DNA of 64,000 nucleotides from Primula veris (lineage: Eukaryota; Streptophyta; Magnoliopsida; Ericales; Primulaceae): assembly GCA_963682055.1 (NCBI GenBank), contig OY821745.1, positions 21,325,342 through 21,389,341 on the forward strand, in the 5' to 3' direction. Positions 21,648-32,405 of this stretch are shown in pieces (position 1 is the first letter of the stretch; every line of letters begins with the position of its first letter). The notes beneath the pieces were generated by a model. That model was not told the DNA's origin. It ran no database searches and worked only from the letters and a program-made list of their open reading frames with translations. Both the position numbers and the translations under genes were made by a program.

Positions 21648-22805
21648 CAGTTAACCACTCAATTTGAAAACTTAAGAATGGAGGAAGATGAAACCATTGA
21701 ACAATTCAATGGCAGAATTTGTCATATAGCTCATCAAGCTGGAACCTTAGGTGAAAAATACAGTGATGCAAAACTTGTTAAGAAAACTCTAAGGTCTCTT
21801 CCAGAAAGGTTTGAGATTAAGGTTACTGCTATTGAAGAATCAACAGACTTAGATAATCTTAAACTTGAAGAACTTACAGGAAATATGAGTACTCATGAAC
21901 TTAAATTCTTCAAACAGAAAAGACCAGAAAAAGTAATAGCCTTTCAAGCTAAAAAATCTGAATCTAAGGTCTGTGAGAAAGTGAGTGATGAAGAACAGCT
22001 AGCCTTCTTCGCTAAAAAGGTCTACAAAAAATTTTATAAGAAAAAACAAGATGATACTGGATCATCAAAAAACTTTCAGAAAAGGGATAATCAATTTAAG
22101 TCAGAATCTAGGTTTAACAATAATTCTACAGGGAAGTGGAATCCTAAAGAGAAGGATAACAAAGATTACAAGCCTAGAGAAATTCAATGCAGAGAATGTA
22201 GAGGTTTTGGTCACATTCAGTCTGAGTGTGCAAATACTTTAAAAAGGAACAAAAGTGCTTATATAACCACTCACAGTGATAGTGATTCTGAGAGCAATAG
22301 TGATGAAGAGGATGATTCAAATTTTGTTAATTTTATGGGAATAATCACTGAAAAAGAATCTACTTATGAAAGTGACTATGAGTCTGATTCAACCATAGGT
22401 ACAACTGCTCTTAAAACCTATAGTAGTGATGAGGAAGAACCTTCTGATGAAAACATTACTCAACAATATCTTGTTCTTTATGAAAAGTATCAATGCCTGA
22501 GTAAGCAATCCTTGATCTTGAACAAACTTAATGTTAATTTAAAGGATGAAGTTAAAAGTCTCACTGAGCAACTTAACAAACAGCTATTTGAACTTACTGA
22601 AACTAAAAAGAAAATAAAACTGCTGAATGTTTCTGCTTCAGAAAAATTAGATAACATGTTGTCCTATTCTAGAGCCTCTAAAGATAACAGTGGCTTAGGT
22701 TATTATGGCTATGAAAACACTGGAAAAACCACCTTTGTTAAAGCTCTTGTTAAAACTGAAACTCATGTTATTAACAATAAGGTTGGAAGTACTGTTGCAA
22801 TCTGA
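21648..22805 (+). pseudogene. E1 gag, C-terminal part with CCHC zinc knuckle
   Basis: Continues the gag frame after the TAA. It contains EDETIEQFNGRI and the zinc knuckle CRECRGFGHIQSEC (perfect CX2CX4HX4C), followed by Ser/Asp/Glu-rich and helical segments. A TGA at 22803-22805 stands where E2 has an Arg codon. The frame then continues through a second CX2CX4HX4C (CNFCKRSCHLEIQC near 22910-22950) to a TGA at about 23103, just before the protease motif. Confidence 0.83.
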
Positions 22806-23105
22806 GATGTTAGAAGTACAATTGCAACCAGAGATGCAACCACAGTTGCAACCAAGAAAAAACTGAATAGCTTTGAGGTTAAATCTACTTTTAGAACTAA
22901 ACTGTGTAACTTCTGTAAAAGATCTTGTCATTTAGAAATCCAGTGTTATTTAAAGAGGAACAGAAAGTATATTTCTCAGAAAAAATGGTTGGCTTCTGTC
23001 AATAAAAAATTGAACTGGGTCTGGAAAGTTAAGGAAAAATCTACCTTAATTACCAATAACAAAGCGGTTATTACTTCTTTAAATGCTGTTACTTCTAATG
23101 ATTGA

Positions 23106-23377
23106 TATTTTGACAGTGGTTGTTCTAAGCACATGATAGGTACTGCAAGTTTCCTAAAAATGTCATTAGTCTTACAGGAAACACTGTTGTGTTTGGAGGT
23201 GGAGATACAGGTAAAATTGTTGGTAAAGGTACCTTAAACAAACCTGGAATGCCTGATATTGATGATGTTTTTCTTGTAGATGGTCTAAAAGCTAATCTTA
23301 TTAGTATTAGTCAACTATGTGACAACAAGATGATTGTTAAGTTTAACAAAGATAGATGTCTAATTACTGAACCTTAA
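23106..23377 (+). pseudogene. E1 protease region (frameshifted)
   Basis: Immediately after a TGA, YFDSGCSKHM marks the retropepsin active site (DSG). A few codons later the frame shifts by one base near 23150-23160, after which NVISLTGNTVVFGGGD continues in another frame up to NKDRCLIT and a stop at 23377. The TGA and this frameshift are also present in E2. An extra base near 23371 is private to E1. Confidence 0.78.
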
Positions 23378-23384
23378 CAATGAT

Positions 23385-24158
23385 TTGGTCATGACTGGAG
23401 TTAGATCAACAAACAGCTGCTATATTTTTGAAAAAGCTGAAAAAGAATTGCCTCAGAATAGGTGTAATCAAGCTATTACTAATAATGTTGATATTTGGCA
23501 TAAAAGGCTTGGTCATGTTAATTACAAAACCTTAGATAAGCTTGTTAAAGAAGAATTGATAAGAGGCATTCCTAAACTTAGTGCTAAAACTCAAAGTGTC
23601 TGTGGTGATTGTGCAGTTGGCAAACAAACAAAGAGTATTCATAAAAGTACTAGTCAAATCTACACTAAGAGAGTCCTAGAACTTCTTCATATTGACTTAA
23701 TGGGTCCTATGCAAACTGCCAGTATAGGTGGCAAGAAGTACATTTTGTTAGTTGTAGATGATTTCTCTAGATACTCTTGGGTAGTATTTTTAAAAGATAA
23801 GTCTGAAACTTTTAATCTTTTTAAAACTTTGTGCTTAAAACTGCAACTTGAAAAAGGTTCCACCAGTGGTAATATTGCTAGAGTCAGAAGTGATCATGGA
23901 ACAGAATTTGAAAACAGTAAGTTTAGGGATTTTTGCAACTCCTTAGGTATTAGTCATGAGTTCTCTGCACCAAAGACTCTACAGCAAAATGGCATAGTTG
24001 AAAGAAAGAATAGAACCATTCAGGAAATGGCTAGAGTCATGCTTAATTCTAAGAAACTTGCCAACAGATTTTGGGCTGAAGCTGTTAACACTGCTTGTCA
24101 TATAGTTAATAGAGTATACATTACTAAAGGCACTACCATGACAGCCTATGAAATATGA
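23385..24158 (+). pseudogene. E1 integrase
   Basis: Pre-integrase HHCC region (IWHKRLGHVN...CGDCAVGKQ), then the DDE core: LLHIDLMGPM, VRSDHGTEFE and QQNGIVERKNRTI. TGA at 24156-24158 replaces the Trp codon seen in E2 (EIWKG). The frame then continues directly toward reverse transcriptase. Confidence 0.85.
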
Positions 24159-26222
24159 AAAGGTAGAAAACCCAATGTTAAGTATTTTCAAGTTTTTGGG
24201 TGTGTTTGTTACATACTTAGAGATAGAGAACATCTTGGAAAATTTGATTCTAAGAGTGATAAAGGGATCTTTCTTGGTTATGCTCAGAATAGTAGAGCCT
24301 TTAGAGTTTTTAATCTAAGAACAAACTGTGTTATGGAGTCTTATAATGTTATATTTGATGACTTAAAAGATGTGGATGAGACTACAAGTGATGATGAAGG
24401 GTCAGAAATGACAAGAAATGAAACTGAAGAAAGTCAGCAAACAAGCAGTCCAACAGTGGTTGGAAGTCCAGTTGCAACTGAGATTGAAACCAAGGTTGAA
24501 ACCCAGAATACTGCTGAGTCTGAAGAAGAAGAAGAAAGTTCTCATGATCAGTCAACTAGCCAGTCTCGCTATGTAAGGACTCAGAAAAATCATTCTCTTG
24601 ACAATGTCATAGGAGAAGTAGCTTCAGGTATGAAAACCAGAGGTAAAAGAAATAATGTTGTTCACTTTGCTTGTTATATTTCTCAGTTAGAACCTAAGAA
24701 TATAAAAGAAGCTTTAGAACATAGTGAATGGATTTTAGCTATGCAAGATGAATTGTCTCAATTTGAGAGAAATGATGTATGGATTTTAGTATCCAGACCT
24801 TCTAATATAAATGTGATAGGGACTAAATGGATCTTTAGAAATAAAAGTAATGAAGATGGAGTGATTATCAGGAATAAAGCCAGGTTGGTAGCTCAGGGTT
24901 ATACACAAATTGAGGGAATTGACTTTGATGAAACCTTTGCTTTTGTAGCTAGAATTGAATCCATTAGAATGCTACTCTCTCTTGCATGTCTGTATGATTT
25001 TAAATTGTTTCAACTTGACATTAAGAGTGCTTTTCTGAATGGTGTGATTAATGAAGAGGTTTATGTTTGTCAACCTAAGGGATTTGAAGATCCTAAATTT
25101 CCTGAACATGTTTATTTGCTGAAAAAGGCCTTGTATGGTCTAAAGCAAGCTCCTAGAGCTTGGTATGATAGATTAACCAAGTTCTTGATTGAAAAAGGTT
25201 TTAACAGAGGGGGAGTTGATAAAACTCTGTTTACTAAGAAAACTAAAAAGGATATAATCATTGCTCAAATCTATGTTGATGACATTGTATTTGGCTCCAC
25301 TTCTAATAAAAGGATAGATGAATTCATTTCTGATATGAAGAATGAATTTGAAATGAGTGGTGGTGGTGAATTAACTTACTTTCTAGGATTGCAAGTTAAA
25401 CAGAATGAAAAAGACATATTTTTATGTCAGAGTAAGTATGCAGATAACCTGGTTAAGAAGTTTGGTCTAAGTGAAAGTAAAGAGAAGAGAACCCCTATGA
25501 GTACCACCCTTAAACTGTCCAAAAATGATAAAGGTAAAAGTGTCTGTCCTAGTCTTTATAGATCCATGATTGGAAGTCTACTTTATTTAACTGCTAGTAG
25601 ACCAGATCTGTGCTTGAGTGCAGGAGTATGTGCCAGGTATCAGGCAAACCCTTTAGAACCTCACCTTCTAGCTGTCAAAAAGATTTTAAGGTATGTAAAA
25701 GGCACAATTCACCTAGGATTATGGTATTCTAAAAACACAAACCATTTTCTTGTTGGCTACTGTGATGCAGATTGGGCAGGTAACATAGATGATAGAAAGA
25801 GTACTTCTGGTGGTTGTTTTTATTTTGAAAACAATCTTGTTTCATGGTTCAGTAAAAAGCAAAATTGCATATCTTTATCTAATGCTAAGGCAGAATATAT
25901 TGCAGCTGGAAGTGGATGTACTCAACTTATTTGGATGAAACAGATGCTAAATGATTATAATGTTAAGCAAGAAATATTAACTTTGTTTTGTGATAACAAG
26001 AGTGCTATAGATTTAGCAAAGAATCCAATTCAACATTCCATAACTAAACATATTGATCTAAGGCATCATTTTATCGGAGAACTGGTTGAAGAAAAAAGCT
26101 TAATTTTAGAACATGTTTCAACAGAAAAACAATTAGCTGATATTTTCACAAAGCCCCTTGATATTAATAAATTTGAATCTTTAAGGAGTGACATAGGGGT
26201 ATGTCACTATGGATCTAATTGA
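24159..26222 (+). pseudogene. E1 reverse transcriptase and RNase H
   Basis: Open from 24159 to TGA at 26222 (the first ATG of this stretch is 24333). Copia RT motifs are present: NVIGTKWIFRNK, ARLVAQGYTQIEGIDF, FQLDIKSAFLNG, ALYGLKQAPRAWYDRL and the catalytic YVDD. RNase H follows: VGYCDADWAGNIDDRKSTSG, FCDNKSAIDLAKNP, HIDLRHHF and KQLADIFTKPL at the end. It is uninterrupted over 688 codons, but severed from gag/integrase by upstream stops. One notable change from the family pattern is LSNAKAEYIAAG, where LSTAEAEY is usual and E2 has TVEAEY. Confidence 0.88.
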
Positions 26223-27205
26223 ATACTCTTGCTAAGTATGTCTGTTTTGAGTACCTTTAATACTTTTTATTTCTAGAGGTAAGTCTTGATTGAGCTTTGA
26301 AATTTTTATCTTGAAAAAGCCGCTATTTGGTGTCTCAAAAACAGATGTGAGGTAACTTGTCCTAAAACCTCTCTGGTAATAGAGTTGCAAGCACAAAGTG
26401 CATATTTTACATACTGGTTGCAAGCTCAGTTGCAACACCAGTTGAAACCACATGCTTATAATAGTGGTTGTAAGCTCAGTTGCAACACCAGTTGAAACCA
26501 CATGCTCATAATACTGAAAATTCAGTGATTGTCCAAAGGTTGTTATATCATCTATGATTCACATCATAGTTATCTGCTAAAATGAAAAAGCCAAGACTAA
26601 GTCTTTTTTTTGACATCACTCATACTCTTTCCTTGCTGAGGTCATTAAACTAGTTTTTGTGTAGAGGTGAAAATGAATTTGCTCAATTTAAGCTCTTAAA
26701 ATCTAATTTCTATTAAAGTTATTCAATGATAAATGTATCTTCTTGAGTAAATGGCTAGATTCTTGTTTTTTAACGTCCTATATTTTATTTAACTGCTATA
26801 TTTTTGTTGAAACAAGTCAAGTTTCCTTAAGAACTTCAACTTCTTAACATTCAAATTTTGGATAAATCTGTTTACAAGGAATGTTTATCTATATAATTTG
26901 TTGGATTTATCTTACTGAAATATGTTTCCTTTGTGATTACATTGTGATTTATATTTTCAAATTTCTGTTGCAAAATTACTTCCTTTATTTTAGCAAAATA
27001 TGTTTCAAAATTGATTTGAGTATATATGTTTCCAATTACAAAAAGATGTGGATTTTATTGCTATTTATGCAAACCTCTTTTAATATCCCAAATCAAACAC
27101 AATTATCTGAATTATTCTCTATCTCTTTCTATTAAACAAAAATCCTAAGTTCTCTGTAAAACCCACTGCGGTGTTCTAAGTCCATTTGCAACCTTAGTTG
27201 AAACC
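26223..27205 (+). other. Pol-ORF3 spacer of E1
   Basis: About 1 kb between pol and ORF3 with no convincing coding sequence. A short frame near 26881-27135 has mostly non-synonymous differences between copies. It contains a two-unit repeat of about 60 bp (26411-26512) with GGTTGYAAGCTCAGTTGCAA and CCAGTTGAAACC. It differs from E2 by roughly 2%. Confidence 0.6.
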
Positions 27206-27478
27206 ATGTCTTCCAACTCACCTAATAACCCAAATCTCAACATTGATGATGACTGTACTCTTAGGAATTTCTTGAATAAATCTACAACAAGTCCAGGCTC
27301 AAAAGCAAAGGTAAGTGAGTCTTCCTCATCTAAGAAACATAGAACTAAGAAACGTGCTAGGAGAAACTTAGAGGATGATCCTATCTCTATTGGTTTTACT
27401 TATACTCCTAAGTTTAATGAGGTTGATCCTAGGTTCTGGAGTAGGAAAATGTATAGGAGGTTTAGGGCTTTTGGCTAG
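27206..27478 (+). pseudogene. E1 ORF3, N-terminal part
   Basis: Starts MSSNSPNNPNLNIDDD, with a Ser/Lys-rich stretch resembling a nuclear localisation signal (SSSSKKHRTKKRARRN, about residues 38-55). It leads to FWSRKMYRRFRAFG and TAG. One extra base near 27470 puts the rest of ORF3 in another frame. The same defect is in E2. Confidence 0.75.
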
Positions 27479-28499
27479 TAGGGAAATTCACTGTGAAAGG
27501 AGGCTTAATTTGGTCAGTTATCCATATATACAGGTGCATGTTGAAAAATTGTTGTCTGATGTTGGCTTAGAGAGAACTATTTGCTATGCTAATTCCTTTT
27601 ATCCTGCTGTTGTTAAGGAATTCTATGCTAATCTAAGTAGCATTGTCTTTGATGAGGGTAACCCTGCATATGGAAAAATATTTTTGAGGGGTCTAACTTT
27701 AGATTTTACTCCTAAGTTAATCAATGAATTTTTGAGTACTCCTAATCCTTCTAAGAGTAGTGTTGCTTATGACATGGAAGTCATTGCTCTTGTCCTCACT
27801 GGAAAGAATAACAGATTTGATGGCACTTCCATCAAGACATCCTCTCTCACATTGTGTGCTTCTGTGTTACACAAAATAGCTAGGTTTAATTGGAATCCTA
27901 CAAAACAACCCTCAAAAGTCAACAAAGAAATGGCCATTTTTCTCTATAAGATCATGTCTTCATTGCCAATTAACTTTGGTAATCATGTTTTCAATCTCAT
28001 GAGAGATTTCAGTGATACTAATTCACCTTCCATTCTGCTACCTTTTCCCTGTTTAATCACTGGAGTGATTCTGTATCAAGTCTCACATTTATCTGGAACT
28101 TCTCCTATTAGAATCTCCACTGAACCAATCACAGATTGTCCCTCTGCCCTGTATATTTCTGCAAAACTGCTAAAGGAAGGGCATGCCAATGACATTTCTG
28201 GAGAAAAAGGAAAAGAAAAGGAGACCTCTGGTGCTCCTTCAGAAAAGAAGAAAGGTGTGAGGTGGTATATGCAACAAAAGTTGGCTTACAATCAAGAAAG
28301 AAGAGCTGAACTGGATGCTGATGATTATCAAATCAAGAAGCTACTGGTAAATCTCATAGAGAGTGAGGATGATGGTGCTAGTGATGCTACTCACAGTGAT
28401 GATGGCTTCTCAATAAGTAGTGAGGAAGAAGATGAAGAAGTTGTCAGAGATCCACCTCTAAGGGAAAAGGCACCTTACTCAGACATACCTCGTGACTAG
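27474..28499 (+). pseudogene. E1 ORF3, main part (plant transposon protein domain)
   Basis: Open in the +1 frame relative to 27206-27478; codons upstream of about 27474 in this frame are not part of the protein. It contains VVKEFYANLSSIVFDEGNPA, KIFLRGLTLDFTPKLINEFL and a conserved helical core. These match the putative plant transposon protein domain found in third ORFs of SIRE-type elements. A Lys/Glu-rich and acidic C terminus follows (SISSEEEDEEVV). SIRE third ORFs have been called envelope-like, but I see no signal peptide or membrane span here. The function is unknown. Confidence 0.78.
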
Positions 28500-28822
28500 T
28501 TTGTCTGGCTTATGGCAAATAGGGGGAGATAAAGTTTATGGTTCAGTTTAATGTTTTCAGTTTCATGCTTTAATTTCAATTTCAAGACTTTATGTTGCTG
28601 TTTTTAAATTTCAGTTACAATTGCTGTATTAAGACTATTCTGTGCCAGCATTGTTTGGCCTTGCAATTTCCTTTTGAAATTTCTTTTTGAAGTATGACTG
28701 TCTTTGAAATTGAATCTGTAACAAAAGCATTGATAAAAGATACACAGTAAAAGACTGTGTTGAATTGTATTTACAGGTGGATTGATGTGTTTATAAACTT
28801 AGATGATTTGTCAAAACCAATG

Positions 28823-28836
28823 ACAAAGGGGGAGAT
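28823..28836 (+). promoter_or_regulatory. E1 polypurine tract
   Basis: ACAAAGGGGGAGAT lies directly against the 3' LTR start, the plus-strand primer position. Confidence 0.88.
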
Positions 28837-30059
28837 TGTTAGGACCAGATTTCTGGTCTAAATTCTATTTGTTGTCTATTGGTTTTCACTAAATAATCCT
28901 ATCTGTTTATTATGAACTAAGACAGTGTTGTTAGGTTTCAAGCAATGTTGCAACCTCAGTTACAACCTACTAAGACAAGTGTTGATAGGTTTCAAGCAAT
29001 GTTGCAACCTCAGTTATAACCTGCTAAGACAGCGTTGGTGGTTTCAACTAATGTTGCAACCTCAGTTGCAACCACAGTTCCAACCTACTGTCCTGCAGGA
29101 TTCTGTCTAGTTTTGTAAATCTGCATAACTATTATTTAATGGTAATTATTTGTTTTAAAGTATACAGGATATATTCTCATATGCTCTTAAAGGTTTAGTT
29201 CGTCTATATTGAGAATATCAAAGTGGTATGGAAAGATTTCCTAAAAGATATAAAGAGATTAGTTTATAAAGTTATGTTTCCTTTACATAGATAAATCTAT
29301 ATCTCTATTCTTATGCAAATCTTTATCACTTGTTTCAATTTTTGTTCCTTATCAATTCAGTATGATATGTTTAAGATTGAATGAAATATGGAGTTAAATG
29401 TTTCATATGTATATTTAAAGATATTATCTCTAAAAGATATTATCTTATATGTTTCCTTGTTATAGGAAAAGACTAACTCATATTTTCAAGCTACTTATTA
29501 AACAGGTATTAACCAATGATGATTGGAGTCAATCCACGCTAAAGAATCACGTAATGTTTGGAAAGATTGAAGCCAATCAATAAAGTCAAAAGCAATCACA
29601 AAAGACATTGAATATAGAAGATTGTTTTTACTTGCATATATAGTTGATAACTTAGCTTGTAAAAAGTGTGTGTTCTAAATTATAAAAAATCCATTCTTTA
29701 GAGAATACACAGTGAGCTTTAAAAAGAAAAACAATGTTGAGATGCCATTGATTTATAAGTGATAGTTATAGAGTAGGAGCAATATAGAGATAGGCAGAAA
29801 AACCTAGAGCGAGTCTAAGAGTTTTTCATTAACACTTGAATCCTATATTGTAAGCTTTTTATAATATCATAATCTGGGTAAGTGCCCCGGAGACGTAGCC
29901 TAGTTGGGTGAACTCCGTTGTTAAATGTACGTGTGCTTTACTTCAAGTACATTTAAACAAACTGTTCTGTCCATTAACACACTTGGTTCCAACTGTGGTT
30001 GCAACATCACTTGGAACACAACTGCAAAACTGCAACTAGAACAGCGGATAGGAATTTCA
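28837..30059 (+). repeat. E1 3' LTR
   Basis: 1223 bp, TGTTAGGACC...GGAATTTCA. It has the same tandem repeat array as the 5' LTR. It differs from the E2 3' LTR at only about nine positions by eye but from its own 5' LTR at about 28. Confidence 0.92.
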
Positions 30060-30789
30060 GTTCTATTCTCTTCACAAACAAATTTTCTTTAAGTCTGTGT
30101 TTAGAACATGGAAATTAAATGAGAAAAATAAAATGATTTCTTAAACAAATAATTGTTTTTTGTTTTTTTACATAGGAATACCCATGTAAAAGAAAATAAA
30201 AGAAATTATGGAAAAAAATTATGTGTAAAATGAGAGAAATCATTTTACTTACAAAAGTGAGATTAAAAGAAAAACAAATGATAAAATTGATGCTAGCTCT
30301 CTCTCCCCTTTCTTTTTCTTTTCTTTTCTTAATTTTTCAAACAAATGAGTGGAAAATGATTTTAAAATAATTTTCATTTTTCTTACTTTCTTTTCTTTTT
30401 ATTTTCATTTCTCTTCCTATTTTTTTTCTTTTCTCAGCAAATTAATTTTCGGATTCCAAACACACCCTAAAAATAGAAATTGAAAGAGTCGGACGTGGAG
30501 ACAGCACCCTCCCTATACAAGCTTGACGTTTTCAATAAAATACCGTAAAATATCAATCATGAAATCATTTGGTGTTATTAGCTGTTGTTTTTTTAAAGTT
30601 ACTTATAGTATATAACAAACATGAAATCATTCCTAGTAACTTGCTTTTTCATTTCTGTAATTTCTACTACTGCTACTTACATTTGTTGGAAATTTTTAGT
30701 GGGGTATTTTATCCTCATTTTAGATTGACAACCCAACCGCTAACACTCTCCTCTTTTATTTGTTTTTTCATATTAAATATAGTAAACGC

Positions 30790-30955
30790 CTAGGAAAATA
30801 CTTGATATAGCCAAACACACGGTTTCTAGGACGATAACTTGGGTATCTTATCCGAGAAATACTACTAATATCCTCGTGCTCCTTCGAGGCCCTCGCGTAT
30901 TAAAAATAATACGTTCGAGTGGCGGTCAATAATTTGGCGCTGCTACCGGGGAACT
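30790..30955 (+). mobile_element. Athila/Tat-type Ty3/gypsy fragment: LTR end and primer-binding site
   Basis: TTTGGCGCTGCTACCGGGGA at about 30933-30952 closely resembles the TTTGGCGCCGTTGCCGGGGA primer-site motif of Athila/Tat elements. The preceding LTR end contains CGTGCTCCTTCGAGGCC and CGTATTAAAAATAATACG. No coding part of such an element follows; the fragment is truncated. A second copy is at about 61768-61933. Confidence 0.7.
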
Positions 30956-31245
30956 ACGGTTGCTTATAGTCATTTCCAAATATTTTCATATCATTTCTGC
31001 CATTTTCAGCATTTTTAAGACCTTAGATAAGTTAAAAACCCAGTTTTGGATAAGACCTAATCTGATCTGAAATTCTGTTGTTCTCGAAACTGATCAGTAA
31101 CCCTTACCGGTCAGGCTTTACCGGTCACAGTGACTGGTCACCTCCGTGTTGTTTGATAATTTTTATCAAATTATACAATTACGAGTTACAACTTTATTTT
31201 CTATATATTAGACATCATAGATACCACTAGATATTTTAGCCATTA

Positions 31246-31710
31246 AAATGATAATTTTTAATGGCTAAAACAGTATTAATTAGCGTTGTTACATTCCTAT
31301 TTTGGCCTATTTAGGCCATAATTAGTGTTTTCCGGTTTATTTGCGCATTTCTATCTTTTTATAGAAAAATGCATGAAATTAGCACAAAAATGAGACAAGT
31401 ACGCAAGAACACCAATTGAAGGACCCACAAGACAAGTCTAGAGTTAACCAAAACTGAGCCCAAAACGAGATAAAGATCAGAAATATTCTGAAAGCAGACC
31501 TGACCGATCACAGTTACTGGTCACCCTGACCGGTCAGGTTACGGCTGATTAATTAAAATTAGGTTAACTTTGTAGTACCTATAAATATCAAAGTTCTATT
31601 ACTTGTAAATAATGTTTTACAGTATATTTCAGCATATTTTCCGGTATTATCAACTTAGAGAGAGAGAAGAGAGAAAAAAAACATTAACATAGAGAGAGAA
31701 GAGAGAAAAA
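31246..31710 (+). repeat. LTR-like segment with TGACCGGTCA palindromes
   Basis: Related to 51089-51560 and identical in layout to 62224-62690. It starts near TGATAATTTTTAATGG, includes a CCTGACCGGTCAGG palindrome (31525-31538) and related ACCGGTCA words, then CCTATAAATATC (TATA-like), and ends in GA-rich DNA. It looks like an LTR promoter region; the boundaries are not certain. Confidence 0.55.
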
Positions 31711-32173
31711 AAACAAGCCTTAGAATGAAAATTTTCTATTGGCTTCAGGAATCGGAAAGCCCGCAAGCCCTACAACAGCGATAGCGAGCAAAGCCCTACG
31801 ACAGAATTTATTGTTTTCAAGTTTAGAAATTGAGACTCACGCACTAATCCTAATTTCTAAGGTCCGTCAATAGATTCAATACCCCATTTTCTAGTATGAA
31901 TTTTCTAACTGGAAAACCATTGTAGTAAAACTCACAACTTTTCCAAAGGAATATAGACCTTAATGCATGCACATACAAATCCCCTTTTCTTCTATTGCCC
32001 TAAGCAGACGGCAACTTGGTCGTCATTGACTCGTGATATTGATGTATTCTTTTAGCTGCATTATTTGGCAACGTCCCTTTTTTTCTCTCTTTTGAGAGGT
32101 ACAAGAAAATGAATTAGGATTGAATAATCAATGCACGTAACATATAAGTATTTTTCAACACATATATATTTCC

Positions 32174-32405
32174 TATAAATAACTCAATTTCCTGTGACAT
32201 AAGGGCATGGGTGAATGAAAGGCAATACTATGACTATAACTCTAATACTTTCCAAAGCAGACAACAATCCGGGCACTACACTGAAGTGGCCTGGCGTAAC
32301 TCGGTCAGGGTTGGGTGTGCTAGGGTTCAATGCAATAATGGCACGTGGTTCGTTACTTTCAACCATTCTCCACCAGGCAGCTACGTTGGTCAACGCCCAT
32401 ATTAA
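32174..32405 (+). pseudogene. PR-1 pseudogene 1: promoter joined to 3' half of the CAP domain
   Basis: TATAAATA at 32174-32181 and upstream flank match the intact gene's promoter (33938-33945). About 20 bp later the sequence jumps into the middle of the coding region at TAAGGGCATGGG, removing signal peptide and roughly the first 100 codons. The surviving half ([42 protein letters not shown]) has no in-frame ATG. It has lost three of the six conserved cysteines (C to F, C to S, C to F). The downstream flank matches that of the intact gene. A copy at 63152-63383 is the same at protein level. Confidence 0.92.

Larger units (their letters stand above)
19985..30059 (+). mobile_element. SIRE-type Ty1/copia retrotransposon E1
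   Basis: About 10.1 kb with LTRs at 19985-21208 and 28837-30059. It has an initiator-Met primer site, gag with two zinc knuckles, pol in copia order (PR, integrase, RT, RNase H), a spacer of about 1 kb and a third ORF before the polypurine tract and 3' LTR. A large size, long LTRs and a third ORF downstream of pol indicate the SIRE/Maximus lineage. The 5-bp flanks (AAACG left, GTTCT right) do not match. About 28 differences between the two LTRs by eye (near 2.3%). Confidence 0.92.
30060..32170. other. Retrotransposon-derived and PR-1-upstream mosaic DNA
   Basis: No gene. From left: T/A-rich DNA with pyrimidine tracts (30290-30440); a segment at about 30505-30715 also found at 49160-49377; the end of an Athila/Tat-like LTR with its primer site (near 30934); an LTR-like segment at about 31246-31710 related to 51089-51560; and from about 31883 the PR-1 upstream region. 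Nearly identical to 61039-63148. Confidence 0.65.

Noticed and set aside
26881..27135. Short hydrophobic frame in the copia spacer (also 57860-58114)
   Set aside because: The differences between copies are mostly amino-acid changing and the composition is simply AT-rich; not treated as a gene.
30569..30793. 74-codon frame, repeated at 61547-61771
   Set aside because: It lies across PR-1-upstream and LTR-fragment DNA and is conserved only because the block is recently duplicated.
32211..32405. Short functional PR-1-like gene
   Set aside because: No signal peptide, no in-frame ATG, and three of six cysteines lost.
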